Shown: positions 7,151 through 20,439, numbered from the stretch's first letter. The stretch: DNA of 25,866 nucleotides from an uncultured Propionivibrio sp. (GCA_937923255.1 CALAIL010000012.1:1-25866), one strand, 5' to 3'. Made by a program: numbers and translations. Notes: generated from the letters alone by a model not told the origin.

Positions 7151-8215
7151 TCAGCGGACGATCTGGTCGAGTTCGCCTTGACTGTAGCGTTCAGCCATCT
7201 TGCTGAGCGGAATCGCCTTGATCTTGCCGGCTTGTCCGGCGGCGCCAAAGGCTTCGAAACGGGCGCGGCAGAGTTTCTTGGCGGCTTCGCGCGCGGGCTT
7301 GAGGTAATCGCGCGGGTCAAATTTGCCGGGGTTCTCGACAAAGTAGCGGCGAATCGCACCCGTCATTGCCAGACGAATGTCGGTGTCGATGTTGACCTTG
7401 CGCACGCCGTGCTTGATGCCGCGCACGATTTCTTCGACCGGCACACCGTAGGTTTCCTTCATGTCGCCGCCGAATTCGCGGATTTCGGCGAGCAGTTCCT
7501 GCGGTACCGACGAGGAACCGTGCATGACCAGGTGCGTATTTGGGATGCGCGCATGGATTTCGGCGATGCGGTCGATGGCCAGAATGTCGCCGGTGGGCTT
7601 CTTGGTGAATTTGTACGCGCCGTGGCTGGTGCCGATAGCGATAGCCAGTGCGTCGCACTGCGTCTGCTTGACGAAGTCGGCGGCCTGCTCGACATCGGTG
7701 AGCAGTTGTTCGCGCGTCATCGTGCCTTCGGCGCCGTGGCCGTCTTCCTTGTCACCTTTCATCGTTTCGAGCGAACCAAGTACGCCCAATTCCCCTTCTA
7801 CCGAAACGCCGATCGAGTGGGAGAATTCGGTGACTTTCTTCGTCGTTGCCACGTTATATTCGTAGGAAGAGACCGTTTTACCATCCGCCTGGAGCGAGCC
7901 GTCCATCATCACCGAAGAGAAGCCGGAGCGGATAGCCGCCATGCAGACTGCCGGCGATTGGCCGTGATCCTGGTGCATGACGATGGGGGTGTCGGGATAG
8001 GCTTCGAGCGCCGCCAGGATCTGATGGCGCAGGAAAGGTTCGCCGGCATATTTGCGTGCGCCGGCCGAGGCCTGCATGATGACGGGCGAGTCGGTTTCAC
8101 GGGCGGCTTCCATGATGGCGATGACTTGCTCCATGTTATTGACGTTGAATGCCGGCAGGCCGTAGCTATGTTCGGCGGCGTGGTCGAGCAACTGGCGCAA
8201 TGAAACGAGTGGCAT
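7151..8215 (-). CDS. fba: Fructose-bisphosphate aldolase, class II
   Basis: A zinc-dependent aldolase that interconverts fructose-1,6-bisphosphate with glyceraldehyde-3-phosphate and dihydroxyacetone phosphate. It has 354 residues and resembles the form also found in Calvin-cycle clusters (cbbA type). The motif MHQDHGQS at about 80-87 supplies catalytic Asp83 and zinc ligand His84. EGELGVLG near 136, the later zinc ligand in [10 protein letters not shown], and [17 protein letters not shown] near 285 complete the active site. The frame extends to 8233, but the ATG at 8215 is preceded by AAGGAGAAAATC, an excellent ribosome site, and begins the conserved [13 protein letters not shown]. The gap to the pyk stop is 14 bases, so the two are one transcription unit. 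Confidence 0.95.
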   Translation of the reverse strand: MPLVSLRQLLDHAAEHSYGLPAFNVNNMEQVIAIMEAARETDSPVIMQASAGARKYAGEPFLRHQILAALEAYPDTPIVMHQDHGQSPAVCMAAIRSGFSSVMMDGSLQADGKTVSSYEYNVATTKKVTEFSHSIGVSVEGELGVLGSLETMKGDKEDGHGAEGTMTREQLLTDVEQAADFVKQTQCDALAIAIGTSHGAYKFTKKPTGDILAIDRIAEIHARIPNTHLVMHGSSSVPQELLAEIREFGGDMKETYGVPVEEIVRGIKHGVRKVNIDTDIRLAMTGAIRRYFVENPGKFDPRDYLKPAREAAKKLCRARFEAFGAAGQAGKIKAIPLSKMAERYSQGELDQIVR

Positions 8216-8229
8216 GATTTTCTCCTTGG

Positions 8230-9696
8230 TCAATGAAACGGTGGAATGTGCATGTTCGGGACGGCTGTCTGGGCGCTTTCCCCGATACGCATGATGGACA
8301 GTGTGTTGGTGCCGCCAGGTGTGCCGTGACGGTCACCATAGGTGAGAACGATGAGGTCGCCTTCGGCGGCAACGTCAGCTTCTATCAGCCGGCGCTCGAT
8401 TTCGCGCCGCATACCAGCACGGTCGTCGGGCATTGGGTCGATCAGCAGGGGCGTGACCTGGCGGAAAAGTGACATTTTGGGTAATGAGGCGGCTTCCTGC
8501 GTCAGCGCAAAAATCGGCACGCCGCAATCAAGGCGGCTCATCCAGAGCGCCGTAGAACCGGAGCTGGTCAGCGCAACGATCGCCTTGACGTTCAGGTGAT
8601 AGGCGGCAAACAGTGCGGATAGGGCGATCGATTGGTCAATACGGGTAAAAACGCGATCGAGAAATTCGCGGTCAAGCGTGATCGGCATTGATTTTTCCGC
8701 TGCCCGGCAGATACGCGCCATGGCCTCGACCGTCTGCTCCGGGTAGGTTCCTACCGCGGTTTCGGCCGAAAGCATGACGGCGTCGGTCCCGTCGATGACG
8801 GCGTTGGCGACGTCGGAAACTTCGGCACGGGTCGGTGTCGGCGCGTGAATCATCGATTCCATCATTTGCGTCGCCGTGATTGCCAGTTTGTTCCGTTCGC
8901 GTGCCATGCGGATCATCCGTTTTTGCAGTGCCGGCACCGCTGCATCGCCGACTTCGACCGCCAGATCGCCGCGTGCGACCATCAGCCCGTCGGAGGCGTC
9001 GAGAATTTCCGCCAGCGCGTCGACGGCCTCGACACGTTCGATTTTTGCGATGGTCAATGCGCCCCCGCCGGCCGCCCGCATCAACTGGCGCGCCATGTAC
9101 ATGTCCGAGGCGCTCTTGGGGAAAGAGACGGCGAGGAAGTCCGCACCCATTTGCGCCGCCGTCTTGATGTCGTCCATGTCCTTGGTGGTCAGCGCTGGCG
9201 CCGAGAGGCCGCCGCCCTGACGGTTGATGCCCTTGTTGTTCGAGAGCTCGCCGCCGTGGCGCACGCGCGTATGGATTTCCGCGCCGGCCACATGGCTGAC
9301 CTCCAAGACGATGCGACCGTCGTCGAGCAGCAGGACGCTGCCGCGGTTGACATCGTGCGGCAGATCCTTGTAGTCGAGGCCGACGCGCGCCTGGTTGCCG
9401 AGCGTGCACTGGGCATCGAGAATGAAACTGTCGCCTTCTTTAAGCAGAATTTTGCCGTTCTCGAATTTGCCAATGCGGATTTTCGGGCCCTGCAGGTCGG
9501 CCAGAATACCGACGGGACGCTTGAGGCGGGCAGCGACCTGCCGCACGGTATCGGCCAGTGCGATGTGGTCTTCTGCCTTGCCATGTGAAAAATTCAGCCG
9601 AACGACATCGACGCCGGCCCGCAACAGGCGCTCCAGTGCTTGCGGGCTGCTGGAGGCCGGGCCGAGTGTAGCAACGATTTTGGTGTGGCGAATCAT
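8230..9696 (-). CDS. pyk: Pyruvate kinase
   Basis: Converts phosphoenolpyruvate and ADP to pyruvate and ATP, the last step of glycolysis. The 488 residues are a normal length with the full A, B and C domains. The protein begins [15 protein letters not shown] with VVRLNFSHG near 33. The catalytic lysine is in [12 protein letters not shown]. The metal and substrate loop [12 protein letters not shown] follows, then the [10 protein letters not shown] and [13 protein letters not shown] signatures. The C-terminal regulatory domain ends in [12 protein letters not shown]. The start ATG at 9696 has AAGGG seven bases upstream. It is followed after 14 bases by fba. Upstream, a perfect hairpin separates it from the unknown gene, so pyk-fba may have its own promoter in 9697-9795. 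Confidence 0.95.
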   Translation of the reverse strand: MIRHTKIVATLGPASSSPQALERLLRAGVDVVRLNFSHGKAEDHIALADTVRQVAARLKRPVGILADLQGPKIRIGKFENGKILLKEGDSFILDAQCTLGNQARVGLDYKDLPHDVNRGSVLLLDDGRIVLEVSHVAGAEIHTRVRHGGELSNNKGINRQGGGLSAPALTTKDMDDIKTAAQMGADFLAVSFPKSASDMYMARQLMRAAGGGALTIAKIERVEAVDALAEILDASDGLMVARGDLAVEVGDAAVPALQKRMIRMARERNKLAITATQMMESMIHAPTPTRAEVSDVANAVIDGTDAVMLSAETAVGTYPEQTVEAMARICRAAEKSMPITLDREFLDRVFTRIDQSIALSALFAAYHLNVKAIVALTSSGSTALWMSRLDCGVPIFALTQEAASLPKMSLFRQVTPLLIDPMPDDRAGMRREIERRLIEADVAAEGDLIVLTYGDRHGTPGGTNTLSIMRIGESAQTAVPNMHIPPFH

Positions 9697-9795
9697 GGCG
9701 TACCCTTAAAACGCGGCCGGCAAAACCGTAGGGGAGGCATTGGAAATACTGCCGTTTGAAATCGCTGTCCAAGAGGCGATTTCGCTGAAATTCTA

Positions 9796-9831
9796 CTGTA
9801 AACCGCCCTCTGGCCACAGGGCGGTTTACAG
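9796..9831 (-). terminator. Perfect 14-base-pair hairpin between the unknown gene and pyk
   Basis: CTGTAAACCGCCCT (9796-9809) pairs without mismatch with AGGGCGGTTTACAG (9818-9831) around the loop CTGGCCAC. It starts 16 bases past the stop of the 261-residue gene. The bases after it on the minus strand (TAGAATTTC) are only mildly T-rich, so it may act as a weak or bidirectional terminator or as an RNA stabiliser that separates the unknown gene from pyk. Confidence 0.6.
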
Positions 9832-9847
9832 CGCGATTGAATCGTGT

Positions 9848-10633
9848 TTAGAGGTTGGCCGAATGCCACCACTTGCTGTATTTGTCGCGTAGTTCGTGGT
9901 GTGAGGGCATCGGGTAAAAAGCCATATCATGACCGTTGCCGATGTAGAAGCCGCGCTTGACCATCCGGTAGGGGAATTCGAGCGAATGTACGCGGTGCAC
10001 CAGCTTGGTCTGCTTGACGCTTGGCGCCGTTCCTGTCGGCGGCTTGAGTTCGAGCAAGGCCTCGCGCAAGTGATGGATGAACGAGTAGGGCAGGTCGCCG
10101 ACCGGCCCGTTTTCCGGGTCGTTAGCCAGAGCGCCGAGTTCAAGTTCGACGAAGAACAGACCAGGGAAGCGGATGAATTTTTCCGGGTGAAGCGTCACGC
10201 TTTCGTAGAAATGCCCCGGGTCAAGGTTGCTGACGACGAGACTGTTGACCGGCACCATGTCCTGATACAGATGCAGGCTGTATTCCGGATCGCGCGGAAT
10301 GCTGCTGCCCCGTTCGATACCGATGGCGTGACCGTAAGCGGTCGTCAAATAAAGCTTGCCGAGCGCGCTGACCGGCAGGTGTTCGAGCACGCGATAGACC
10401 GAGATGTACACCGAATGTTTGGGGCGGCCCTCGGCATTGGGGACGCAGCGGGCAAAGGCACTATCGATGTCGAAATATTCGTTGCGAAAATTCGGATCGA
10501 CCTCGAAGAACATGCTCTGTCCCTTGGACTTATAGCTGTTGCCCGTCGAATAATACTGACCGAACCGTTCCGGCGGCAGATTGGAGGCGATGAGCGCTTC
10601 CGGGATCAGCGAGAAATAGAGATGAATATCCAT
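9848..10633 (-). CDS. Conserved-looking hypothetical protein inside the glycolytic cluster
   Basis: A 261-residue protein that I do not recognise. It reads as a real gene: ordinary amino-acid composition, an ATG at 10633 with AAAGG nine bases upstream, and a strong hairpin just past its stop. It has no signal peptide and no membrane segment, so it is probably cytoplasmic. It is rich in aromatic residues and histidine, with stretches such as YFSLIPEALIASNLPPERFG, FPGLFFVELELG near 160, and the C-terminal FYPMPSHHELRDKYSKWW. Only one cysteine is present (FARCVPN). No nucleotide-binding or known catalytic motif was seen. It lies between pgk and pyk, which are usually adjacent in related bacteria. 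A link to central carbon metabolism is suggested only by position. Confidence 0.7.
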   Translation of the reverse strand: MDIHLYFSLIPEALIASNLPPERFGQYYSTGNSYKSKGQSMFFEVDPNFRNEYFDIDSAFARCVPNAEGRPKHSVYISVYRVLEHLPVSALGKLYLTTAYGHAIGIERGSSIPRDPEYSLHLYQDMVPVNSLVVSNLDPGHFYESVTLHPEKFIRFPGLFFVELELGALANDPENGPVGDLPYSFIHHLREALLELKPPTGTAPSVKQTKLVHRVHSLEFPYRMVKRGFYIGNGHDMAFYPMPSHHELRDKYSKWWHSANL

Positions 10634-10832
10634 GTTATGTGACCTTTTCGATAAGTTTTCTCATACACTCGATTTTTGATTCTCCTGCAAACCGTTCGCA
10701 CATACAAGCCAAGCGCGCATTTGCGGGCTGCTTCATGCATCCGGCCATTTTTAGCAGAAACCGAGAAAGAGGCGGATTATGCCAGTGTTGCAGGACCTGA
10801 ATGTTCGTATGGCCGATGCCTACGCCGTAGCC

Positions 10833-12002
10833 TCAGCCTGCGTTACGCGATTCGAGAATTTCCACGGCAGGCAGGCGTTTGCCTTCGAGAAATTCGAGAA
10901 AGGCGCCACCTGCGGTAGAGATATAGCCGACCTTGTCTTCGATACCGAAAACGTGGATGGCCGATACGGTGTCACCGCCGCCAGCTAGGGTAAAGGCCTT
11001 GGAGCTTGCGACGGCCTCTGCCAACGCTTTGGTGCCGCCTGCAAAAGGCGCCATTTCAAAAACGCCGACCGGCCCGTTCCAAACGACAGTGCCGGCCTGG
11101 GCGATGATGTCCGCCAGCGCCTTGGCTGATTGTGGCCCGATGTCGAGGATCATATCGTCGTCGGCGACTTCATCGACGCTTTTGACTGTCGCCTGCGCTG
11201 TAGCCGAGAATTCCTTGGCGACGACAACATCGGTTGGTAATGGCACCTTGACTTTGGCCATGACGGCTTTGGCCTGGTCAACGAGATCGGGCTCGGCAAG
11301 CGACTTGCCGATTTTCTTGCCAGTAGCAAGCAGGAAGGTATTGGCGATGCCGCCGCCGACAATCAGCTGGTCGACCTTGGCGGACAGACTTTCCAGCACG
11401 GTCAGCTTGGTCGAGACCTTGGAACCGCCGACGATGGCGACAAGCGGGCGTGCCGGCTGCGCCAGTGCTTTGGTCAGCGCTTCCAGCTCGGAGGCGACAC
11501 AGGGGCCAGCGCAGGCGATTTTTGCGTACTTGCCCATGCCATAGGTGGTGGCTTCGGCGCGGTGTGCGGTGCCGAAAGCGTCCATGACCCAGATGTCACA
11601 GAGCGATGCCATTTTCTGTGAAAGGCCATCGTCGCACTTTTTTTCGCCCTTGTTGCATCGGCTGTTTTCGAGCATAACGACTTCGCCGGGGTTGACCTCG
11701 AAACCGCCATCAACCCAGTTTTTTACCAGACGGACAGGTTGCCCAAGCAGTTCGGACATACGTTTGGCAACGGGGGCGAGCGAATCTTCAGGTTTGCATT
11801 CGCCTTCGGTCGGACGGCCCAGGTGCGAAGTCACCATGACCGCGGCGCCTTTGGACAAGGCGTAGCGGATGCCCGGCAAAGCGGCGCGGATGCGCGTATC
11901 GTCGGTAATGGCGAGGTGGTCGTCCTGCGGCACGTTGAGGTCGGCGCGGATAAAGACGCGCTTGCCGCTGACATCAAGATCGGTCAGGCGTTTGAAAGTC
12001 AT
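10833..12002 (-). CDS. pgk: Phosphoglycerate kinase
   Basis: Interconverts 1,3-bisphosphoglycerate + ADP and 3-phosphoglycerate + ATP. It has 389 residues, a normal monomeric length. Motifs in order: [14 protein letters not shown] near 14, [10 protein letters not shown] near 58, [12 protein letters not shown] near 107, [13 protein letters not shown] near 140, GGSKVSTKL near 193, [15 protein letters not shown] near 310 and GGGDTVSAI near 345. Two in-frame ATGs are possible. The one at 12002 has GGATGA placed about eight bases upstream, while the one at 12011 has its purine tract almost touching it, so 12002 is preferred (the longer form adds three residues). It follows gap on the same strand, but a strong terminator lies between them, so pgk is either read through or separately expressed. 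Confidence 0.94.
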   Translation of the reverse strand: MTFKRLTDLDVSGKRVFIRADLNVPQDDHLAITDDTRIRAALPGIRYALSKGAAVMVTSHLGRPTEGECKPEDSLAPVAKRMSELLGQPVRLVKNWVDGGFEVNPGEVVMLENSRCNKGEKKCDDGLSQKMASLCDIWVMDAFGTAHRAEATTYGMGKYAKIACAGPCVASELEALTKALAQPARPLVAIVGGSKVSTKLTVLESLSAKVDQLIVGGGIANTFLLATGKKIGKSLAEPDLVDQAKAVMAKVKVPLPTDVVVAKEFSATAQATVKSVDEVADDDMILDIGPQSAKALADIIAQAGTVVWNGPVGVFEMAPFAGGTKALAEAVASSKAFTLAGGGDTVSAIHVFGIEDKVGYISTAGGAFLEFLEGKRLPAVEILESRNAG

Positions 12003-12029
12003 GACAGTCATCCGTTAAAAAGTCGAAAC

Positions 12030-12077
12030 AAAAAAATAGGGAAGGCGTTTGGAGCAATGCACTCTTCCGCCTTCCCT
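12030..12077 (-). terminator. Intrinsic terminator between gap and pgk
   Basis: AGGGAAGGCG (12038-12047) pairs perfectly with CGCCTTCCCT (12068-12077). Read on the minus strand, the stem ends in CCCT and is followed by ATTTTTTTGTTTC. This is a textbook hairpin plus T-run. It lies 56 bases after the gap stop and 28 bases before the preferred pgk start. Confidence 0.8.
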
Positions 12078-12132
12078 GGGTGTAACCGCCGCGGCATTGC
12101 CTGGCTGGGAACAGTTGGTCGCAGCCGGGCGC

Positions 12133-13602
<1,470 letters not shown>

Positions 13603-15240
13603 ATGATGCTGACGCGTTCGAAGACATGGCGGGATCTTGAGGCGCATCGTCAGGCGCTGGCAGAGAAATCGTTGCGCGAACTGTTCGCGGCAGACCCGCA
13701 ACGGGTTGCTGCGCTTAGTTTCTCGTTTGAAGGTTTGTTCTACGATTTTTCCAAGCAGCGCCTCACGGGGCAGACATTGCAGCTGCTGCGCGCGTTGGCG
13801 CAGGAGCGCGGCGTAGAGGAAGGCATTCGGCGCATGTTCGCCGGCGAGCGCATTAACAATACCGAAGATCGTGCCGCGCTGCATGTGGCGCTGCGCCACT
13901 CCGGCACGCCGTTCCCTTCCGCAGGCGTTGACGTGATGCCGGAAGTGCTGGCAACGCGCCGCCGGATGGCCGAATTCGCCGACCGCCTGCGCGCCGGAAA
14001 ATGTCTGGGTCACCAGGGCGCGCCGATTAAGGATGTCGTCAATATCGGCATCGGCGGCTCCGATCTGGGGCCGAAAATGATGAATTATGCGCTGCGTTCG
14101 GTCGCGCATCCGTCGCTGGGCGTGCATTACGTTTCTAACCTCGACGGCGCGCAGATGGCGACGCTGCTACAGACCCTTGATCCGCGCACGACGCTGTTCA
14201 TTGTCGTCAGTAAAACATTTACGACGCAGGAGACGCTGTTCAACGCCAATACCGCGCGTACCTGGTTGCGCGCCAATCTGGGCGAGGATGTGGTGCTGCA
14301 GAACCATTTCGCGGCGGTGTCGAGTAAACCCGAACGCGCCGTCGAATTCGGCGTCAATAAGGACTGCATCTTTCCAATCTGGGACTGGGTTGGCGGCCGC
14401 TATTCCTTGTGGTCGGCGGTGGGTCTGGCGCTGATGATCGCCATCGGCCCGCAAGCCTTCGATGAAATGCTGGCGGGCGCCGAGCGCATGGATAGGCATT
14501 TCGCCAGCGCGCCGTTCGAGCGGAACCTGCCGGTCACAATGGCGTTGATCGGTTTCTGGAACACCAGTTTTCTGGGCGCGGAAAGTTTGGCTGTGCTGCC
14601 CTACAACGAGTCGCTCAAATATTTCCCGTCTTTCCTCCAGCAACTGGAGATGGAAAGTAATGGCAAATCGGTCAGCCGCGACGGCGAGCCGCTGGCGATG
14701 CCCGCTTGCCCGATCGTCTGGGGCGAACTGGGCAACAATGGGCAGCACGCTTTCTTTCAGCTGCTCCACCAGGGCGGGCGTCTCATTCCCTGCGATTTTA
14801 TTGCCGCCGTGCATGCCGATTTTCCGCTGCCCGGGCATCAGGAAGCGCTTCTGTCCAACTGTTTTGCCCAGAGCGCTGCCTTGGCCTTCGGCAAGACCGA
14901 CGCCGAGGCGCGCAGGGATATGGAAAAAGCGATGCTGCCCGCCCATGAAATCGAGCGCTTGCTGCCGCACCGCGTTTTCAAAGGCAACCAGCCGTCCTCG
15001 ACGCTGCTGCTCGACGGCCTGACGCCGGCGACATTGGGCGCGCTGGTGGCGCTGTATGAACACAAGGTCGCGGTGCAGGGCATGCTCTGGGGCGTCAATT
15101 CGTTCGACCAGTGGGGGGTTGAACTGGGCAAGGCGATGGCCAGCCAGATTCTGCCGGCTGTGCGCGACGCCGCGCAGGCGCAGGGGCTGGATGCCTCGAC
15201 ACAGGCGCTGCTCGATTTCAGCCGTCGGCATCTTGACTGA
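13603..15240 (+). CDS. pgi: Glucose-6-phosphate isomerase
   Basis: Interconverts glucose-6-phosphate and fructose-6-phosphate. From the ATG at 13603 it is 545 residues, the usual length of the large bacterial and eukaryotic form. Motifs: NIGIGGSDLGPKM near 147-159, VVSKTFTTQET at 201-211, the family signature DWVGGRYSLWSAVG at 261-274, the catalytic glutamate in VWGELGNNGQHAF near 375, a histidine in LLHQGG near 389, and the C-terminal lysine in WGVELGK near 505. AAGGGG seven bases before 13603 decides the start; the frame is open for another 122 codons upstream without family resemblance. It is the first gene of the plus-strand glycogen-directed series. Confidence 0.95.
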   Translation: MMLTRSKTWRDLEAHRQALAEKSLRELFAADPQRVAALSFSFEGLFYDFSKQRLTGQTLQLLRALAQERGVEEGIRRMFAGERINNTEDRAALHVALRHSGTPFPSAGVDVMPEVLATRRRMAEFADRLRAGKCLGHQGAPIKDVVNIGIGGSDLGPKMMNYALRSVAHPSLGVHYVSNLDGAQMATLLQTLDPRTTLFIVVSKTFTTQETLFNANTARTWLRANLGEDVVLQNHFAAVSSKPERAVEFGVNKDCIFPIWDWVGGRYSLWSAVGLALMIAIGPQAFDEMLAGAERMDRHFASAPFERNLPVTMALIGFWNTSFLGAESLAVLPYNESLKYFPSFLQQLEMESNGKSVSRDGEPLAMPACPIVWGELGNNGQHAFFQLLHQGGRLIPCDFIAAVHADFPLPGHQEALLSNCFAQSAALAFGKTDAEARRDMEKAMLPAHEIERLLPHRVFKGNQPSSTLLLDGLTPATLGALVALYEHKVAVQGMLWGVNSFDQWGVELGKAMASQILPAVRDAAQAQGLDASTQALLDFSRRHLD

Positions 15241-15342
15241 GGCGCTGCGGGCGTTCGCACGATTCGCGTGCGGCGGATGTTGGTGAAAGGGCGAAAGGCG
15301 GCGGATTGATGGCTCGCCGGCCTGGGGTCGTAAATGGTTTGA

Positions 15343-17010
<1,668 letters not shown>

Positions 17011-17104
17011 TGGGGTGGCGGTCTGGCGGTTGCGTGCCGTATAAGCATTTTTGTGGAACGCAGCCCTTTGAATCTTGAATGGATGAATGACCTGGGAGCG
17101 GAAG

Positions 17105-18379
17105 ATGATCGATAAACGAACGTTTCGATTGCCCGGACGGGCCGTGGCGCTGGTATTGGCGGGTGGGCGCGGCAGCCGTTTGTATGAACTGACCGACTGG
17201 CGCGCGAAACCGGCCGTCTATTTTGGCGGCGAATACCGCATCGTCGATTTTGCCCTGTCCAATTGCGTCAATTCCGGTATTCGCCGAATCGGCGTCGTGA
17301 CTCAGTACAAGTCGCACAGCCTGTTGCGGCATTTGCAGCGCGGCTGGAGCTTTTTGCGCGCCGAAATCAACGAGTTTGTCGACCTTCTGCCGGCGCAGCA
17401 GCGGGTGGATGAGGAGTCGTGGTATCGCGGTACGGCCGATGCGGTTTACCAGAACCTGGACATTGTTGAGACCTATCTGCCGACACCGGAATACGTCGTT
17501 ATCCTCGCTGGCGACCATATCTACCGGATGAACTATGCGGCCATGCTCGTCGATCATGTGGAAGGCGGCGCGGAATGCACGATCGCCTGCATCGAGGTGC
17601 CGCGCAAGGACGCTACCGGCTTTGGCGTGATGGCGATCGACGATCAGTGGAAAATCACCGACTTCGTCGAAAAACCGGCTGATCCGCCCCCCATGCCGGG
17701 CAAGCCGGATGCCTCGCTGTGCAGCATGGGCATTTACATTTTCAATGCCAAATACCTCTATAGCGAGCTGCGGCGTGATATCGAAGATCCTGAATCGAGT
17801 CACGACTTTGGCAAGGACATCATTCCGCATGCAGTCAAAAATGGGCGGGCCAAGGCGCATCCCTTCCATCTGAGCTGCGTGCATGCTCCGGAAGAAGGGC
17901 CCGGCAAAGAGCACTACTGGCGCGATGTCGGCACGATTGATGCCTACTGGGAAGCGAATATCGATCTGACGGCGACCGATCCGGCGCTCAATCTCTACGA
18001 CCGCGCCTGGCCGATCTGGACGTACCAGCAACAGTTGCCGCCAGCCAAATTCGTGCATAACCAGGCCGACCGGCGCGGCATTGCCATCGAATCGGTTGTT
18101 TCCGACGGTTGCATCATTTCCGGCGAAATCAACCGTTCATTGCTTTTTTCCTCATGCCGCGCGCACTCGCACACCCGTATCGACTGGTCGGTGCTCCTGC
18201 CGGAGGTCGAAGTGGGGCGTGGGGCGCGTTTGAGTCGTTGCATCATCGACTACGGTGTCAAGATTCCACCGGGCTTCGTCATCGGCGAGGATCCCGAAGC
18301 GGATGCGCGCCGCTTCCGGCGCACGTCGAACGGCATTACGCTGGTGACGCAGAAGATGATGGATCAGGTGGTATCCTGA
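17105..18379 (+). CDS. glgC: Glucose-1-phosphate adenylyltransferase (ADP-glucose pyrophosphorylase)
   Basis: Makes ADP-glucose and pyrophosphate from ATP and glucose-1-phosphate, the committed and usually allosterically controlled step of bacterial glycogen synthesis. From 17105 it is 424 residues, as expected. Motifs: [20 protein letters not shown] near 17-36, [32 protein letters not shown] near 109, [12 protein letters not shown], the glucose-1-phosphate lysine in DFVEKP, and [16 protein letters not shown] left-handed beta-helix region follows to the C-terminus. The ATG at 17105 has GGGAG six bases upstream; the frame also offers 17087 without a good ribosome site. It is followed after 134 bases by glgA. 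Confidence 0.96.
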   Translation: MIDKRTFRLPGRAVALVLAGGRGSRLYELTDWRAKPAVYFGGEYRIVDFALSNCVNSGIRRIGVVTQYKSHSLLRHLQRGWSFLRAEINEFVDLLPAQQRVDEESWYRGTADAVYQNLDIVETYLPTPEYVVILAGDHIYRMNYAAMLVDHVEGGAECTIACIEVPRKDATGFGVMAIDDQWKITDFVEKPADPPPMPGKPDASLCSMGIYIFNAKYLYSELRRDIEDPESSHDFGKDIIPHAVKNGRAKAHPFHLSCVHAPEEGPGKEHYWRDVGTIDAYWEANIDLTATDPALNLYDRAWPIWTYQQQLPPAKFVHNQADRRGIAIESVVSDGCIISGEINRSLLFSSCRAHSHTRIDWSVLLPEVEVGRGARLSRCIIDYGVKIPPGFVIGEDPEADARRFRRTSNGITLVTQKMMDQVVS

Positions 18380-18513
18380 ACCGCCGTACTCTTGCGTGCT
18401 ATTGCAGAAACCGTCGTGAGTGAATACATAAATCAATCCGTGTGAATGCTGTCGGCGGCTGGCTTGTCCGGCCGGACGCCGCCGCGGCCATTCCAACAGG
18501 CGCAGGCGATGCC

Positions 18514-19965
18514 ATGAAAATCCTTCACGTTGCTTCGGAAATTTTTCCCCTGGTTAAAACCGGCGGGCTGGCCGATGTTACCGCCGCCCTGCCGCCGGCG
18601 CTGGTTCGGCGCGGACTGGATGTGCGCATGCTGCTGCCCGGTTTTCCCGGCATTCTAGCCGGCATGGAATCACTCAAACCGGTGTGCGCCATTGGCCCTG
18701 TTTTCGGTGCGGCGGCGGTCAGGCTGCTATCCGGCCATCTGCCGGATAGCGGGCTGCCAGCCTACGTGATCGACGCGCCTTTTTTATACCGGCGTCCGGG
18801 CAACCCCTATCTCGGGCCGGAAGGCCAGGACTGGGCGGACAATCACCGCCGCTTCGCTCTGCTCGGCTGGGCGGCTGCACACCTGGCCTCTGGCGAACTT
18901 GATACCGGCTGGACGCCTGACATTATTCACGCCCACGACTGGCATGCCGGACTGGCCGCCGCTTACCTGCGCCAGAATCCTGCGCTGGATACGAAGACTG
19001 TCTTTACCATCCACAACATGGCCTTCCGCGGTATTTTTCCGATGGACTGCCGCTATGAACTGGATTTGCCGATGAGCGCCATGACGCCGATGGGTATGGA
19101 ATTTCACGGCAATCTCTCATTCATGAAGGCCGGCCTCGTCTATTCCAGCAAAATCACCACCGTCAGCCCCACCTACGCGCAAGAAATCTGCACCGCCGAA
19201 TTCGGCTGTGGCCTGGAAGGCGTCATGCGTGACCACAGCCAGGATCTGTCCGGTATTCTCAATGGCGTCGATTACGCCGTCTGGCGACCGGACGATCCAC
19301 TAATCGCCAAGCCCTACAGTGCAGACAACTTGAAGGGTAAGCGGGCCGTCAAACAGGCGCTGCAAGCCGAGTTCAAGCTCGACCGCGCGGCGAAAGGACC
19401 GCTGTTCGGCGTGGTCAGCCGCCTGACCGCGCAGAAAGGGATGGATCTGCTGCTGGCCGCCTTGCCCGAACTGTTGCAGGAAGGCGGCCAACTGGTCGTC
19501 CTCGGCACGGGCGACGCTGAACTGGAAACGGGTTTTCGTGATGCCGCTGCGGCACATCCCGGCCAGGTCGCCATTCATCTGGGCTACGACGAAGCCATGT
19601 CGCATCGCGTCATCGCCGGTGCGGATGTTCTACTCGTCCCTTCCCGCTTTGAACCCTGCGGTCTGACCCAGCTTTATGCCTTGCGCTACGGCACCCTCCC
19701 GCTCGTGCGGCGCGTGGGCGGGCTGGCCGATACCGTTGTCGATGCTTCGCCGGAAAATCTGCAATCCGGCTGTGCGACGGGATTCGTGTTTGAAGAAGCG
19801 ACGCGCTACGCACTGGGCGCACGCATCCGCGAAGCCAGCCAGTTTTATCACGACGCGGCAGCCTGGCGGCAGGTGCAGCAATGCGCCATGCGGCAGGATT
19901 TTTCCTGGGACGATGCCGCTGCACATTACGAAGCGCTCTATCAAAGCCTGCGACAAAGCGAATAA
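18514..19965 (+). CDS. glgA: Glycogen synthase (ADP-glucose, GT5 family)
   Basis: Transfers glucose from ADP-glucose to the end of alpha-1,4-glucan. It has 483 residues, a usual length. The ADP-glucose motif KTGGLADV starts at Lys15, [15 protein letters not shown] is near 145, [13 protein letters not shown] near 165, and the C-terminal donor-site [17 protein letters not shown] is near 374 with RVGGLADTV after it. The frame opens at 18442, but the ATG at 18514 begins the conserved [18 protein letters not shown], so this start is taken. It is the last gene of the plus-strand series. No branching enzyme, debranching enzyme or phosphorylase follows; instead the second repeat island begins. Confidence 0.96.
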   Translation: MKILHVASEIFPLVKTGGLADVTAALPPALVRRGLDVRMLLPGFPGILAGMESLKPVCAIGPVFGAAAVRLLSGHLPDSGLPAYVIDAPFLYRRPGNPYLGPEGQDWADNHRRFALLGWAAAHLASGELDTGWTPDIIHAHDWHAGLAAAYLRQNPALDTKTVFTIHNMAFRGIFPMDCRYELDLPMSAMTPMGMEFHGNLSFMKAGLVYSSKITTVSPTYAQEICTAEFGCGLEGVMRDHSQDLSGILNGVDYAVWRPDDPLIAKPYSADNLKGKRAVKQALQAEFKLDRAAKGPLFGVVSRLTAQKGMDLLLAALPELLQEGGQLVVLGTGDAELETGFRDAAAAHPGQVAIHLGYDEAMSHRVIAGADVLLVPSRFEPCGLTQLYALRYGTLPLVRRVGGLADTVVDASPENLQSGCATGFVFEEATRYALGARIREASQFYHDAAAWRQVQQCAMRQDFSWDDAAAHYEALYQSLRQSE

Positions 19966-20007
19966 AAGCCTACAAAAAAGCTTCCCACAAACCCGTGCAA
20001 GTAGGGT

Positions 20008-20073
20008 AGAAAACATAAAATGCCCTGAAGCCCTTTAAATACAAGGGGTACAGAGCATCAAAAAACATAAACC
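20008..20073. repeat. Hairpin-bearing repeat module H, copy 2
   Basis: AGAAAACATAAAATGCCCTG, an imperfect hairpin at 20021-20057 (12 of 15 positions pair), then GCATCAAAAAACATAAACC. It matches 628-691 including both A-rich flanks. The T-run that would allow termination follows the stem only on the minus strand (TTTTATGTTTT), as in copy 1. It therefore would not end glgA, but it could stop transcripts arriving from the cobN-like gene before they run antisense into glgA (inference). Confidence 0.6.
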
Positions 20074-20126
20074 GGAAAAATAGCGGCTTCCTTTACAGGA
20101 AGGCCGCATTAACTTGCCGTGCTTTT

Positions 20127-20241
20127 TATAGCGCCTTTCTTTGCCAAAATACGGCGTTGCTGTGTTGGCTTAGCATTGTCGTACTAAATGTACTGTCAGT
20201 GGCTTTACTGCCTTGTCTTTTGGCAAATTCGAGCCGCTATT
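20127..20241. mobile_element. Correia-like miniature element, copy B (both ends visible)
   Basis: A 115-base element with imperfect inverted ends. The left end reads TATAGCGCCTTTCTTTGCCA and the right end, on the other strand, AATAGCGGCTCGAATTTGCC; both continue AAAA and share about 20 of 27 positions with one gap. The interior (CGTACTAAATGTACTGTCAG, then CTGCCTTGTCTTTTGGC) matches copy A at 191-280. The size, the TATAGCG-like termini and the GTACTGTC/GCCTTGTC core are those of the neisserial Correia repeat, a non-autonomous element of the MITE type. No transposase is in the window and no clear target duplication was identified. Confidence 0.6.
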
Positions 20242-20439
20242 TTTTAGCGCCTCAAAAGGGATACCCGGAAACCCGCGCGGATAGGGCGTTTCCAGGCACC
20301 CCCTCGGAAATTCCCTAAATACAAGGGCTTCAGTGCAGACACCCTGAGATACTTTAAATATAGGGATTGCCAAGGCCTACGCGCTGACCTTCACCCACGA
20401 CTTCTCTTGATGTCGTTGCGCTAAGCGGCAGCGCGCCCC

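Noticed and set aside
7178..8203. A 341-codon plus-strand frame opposite fba
   Set aside because: Mirrors the fba coding frame; its composition (aspartate-, histidine- and glycine-rich) is typical of a complementary-strand artefact.
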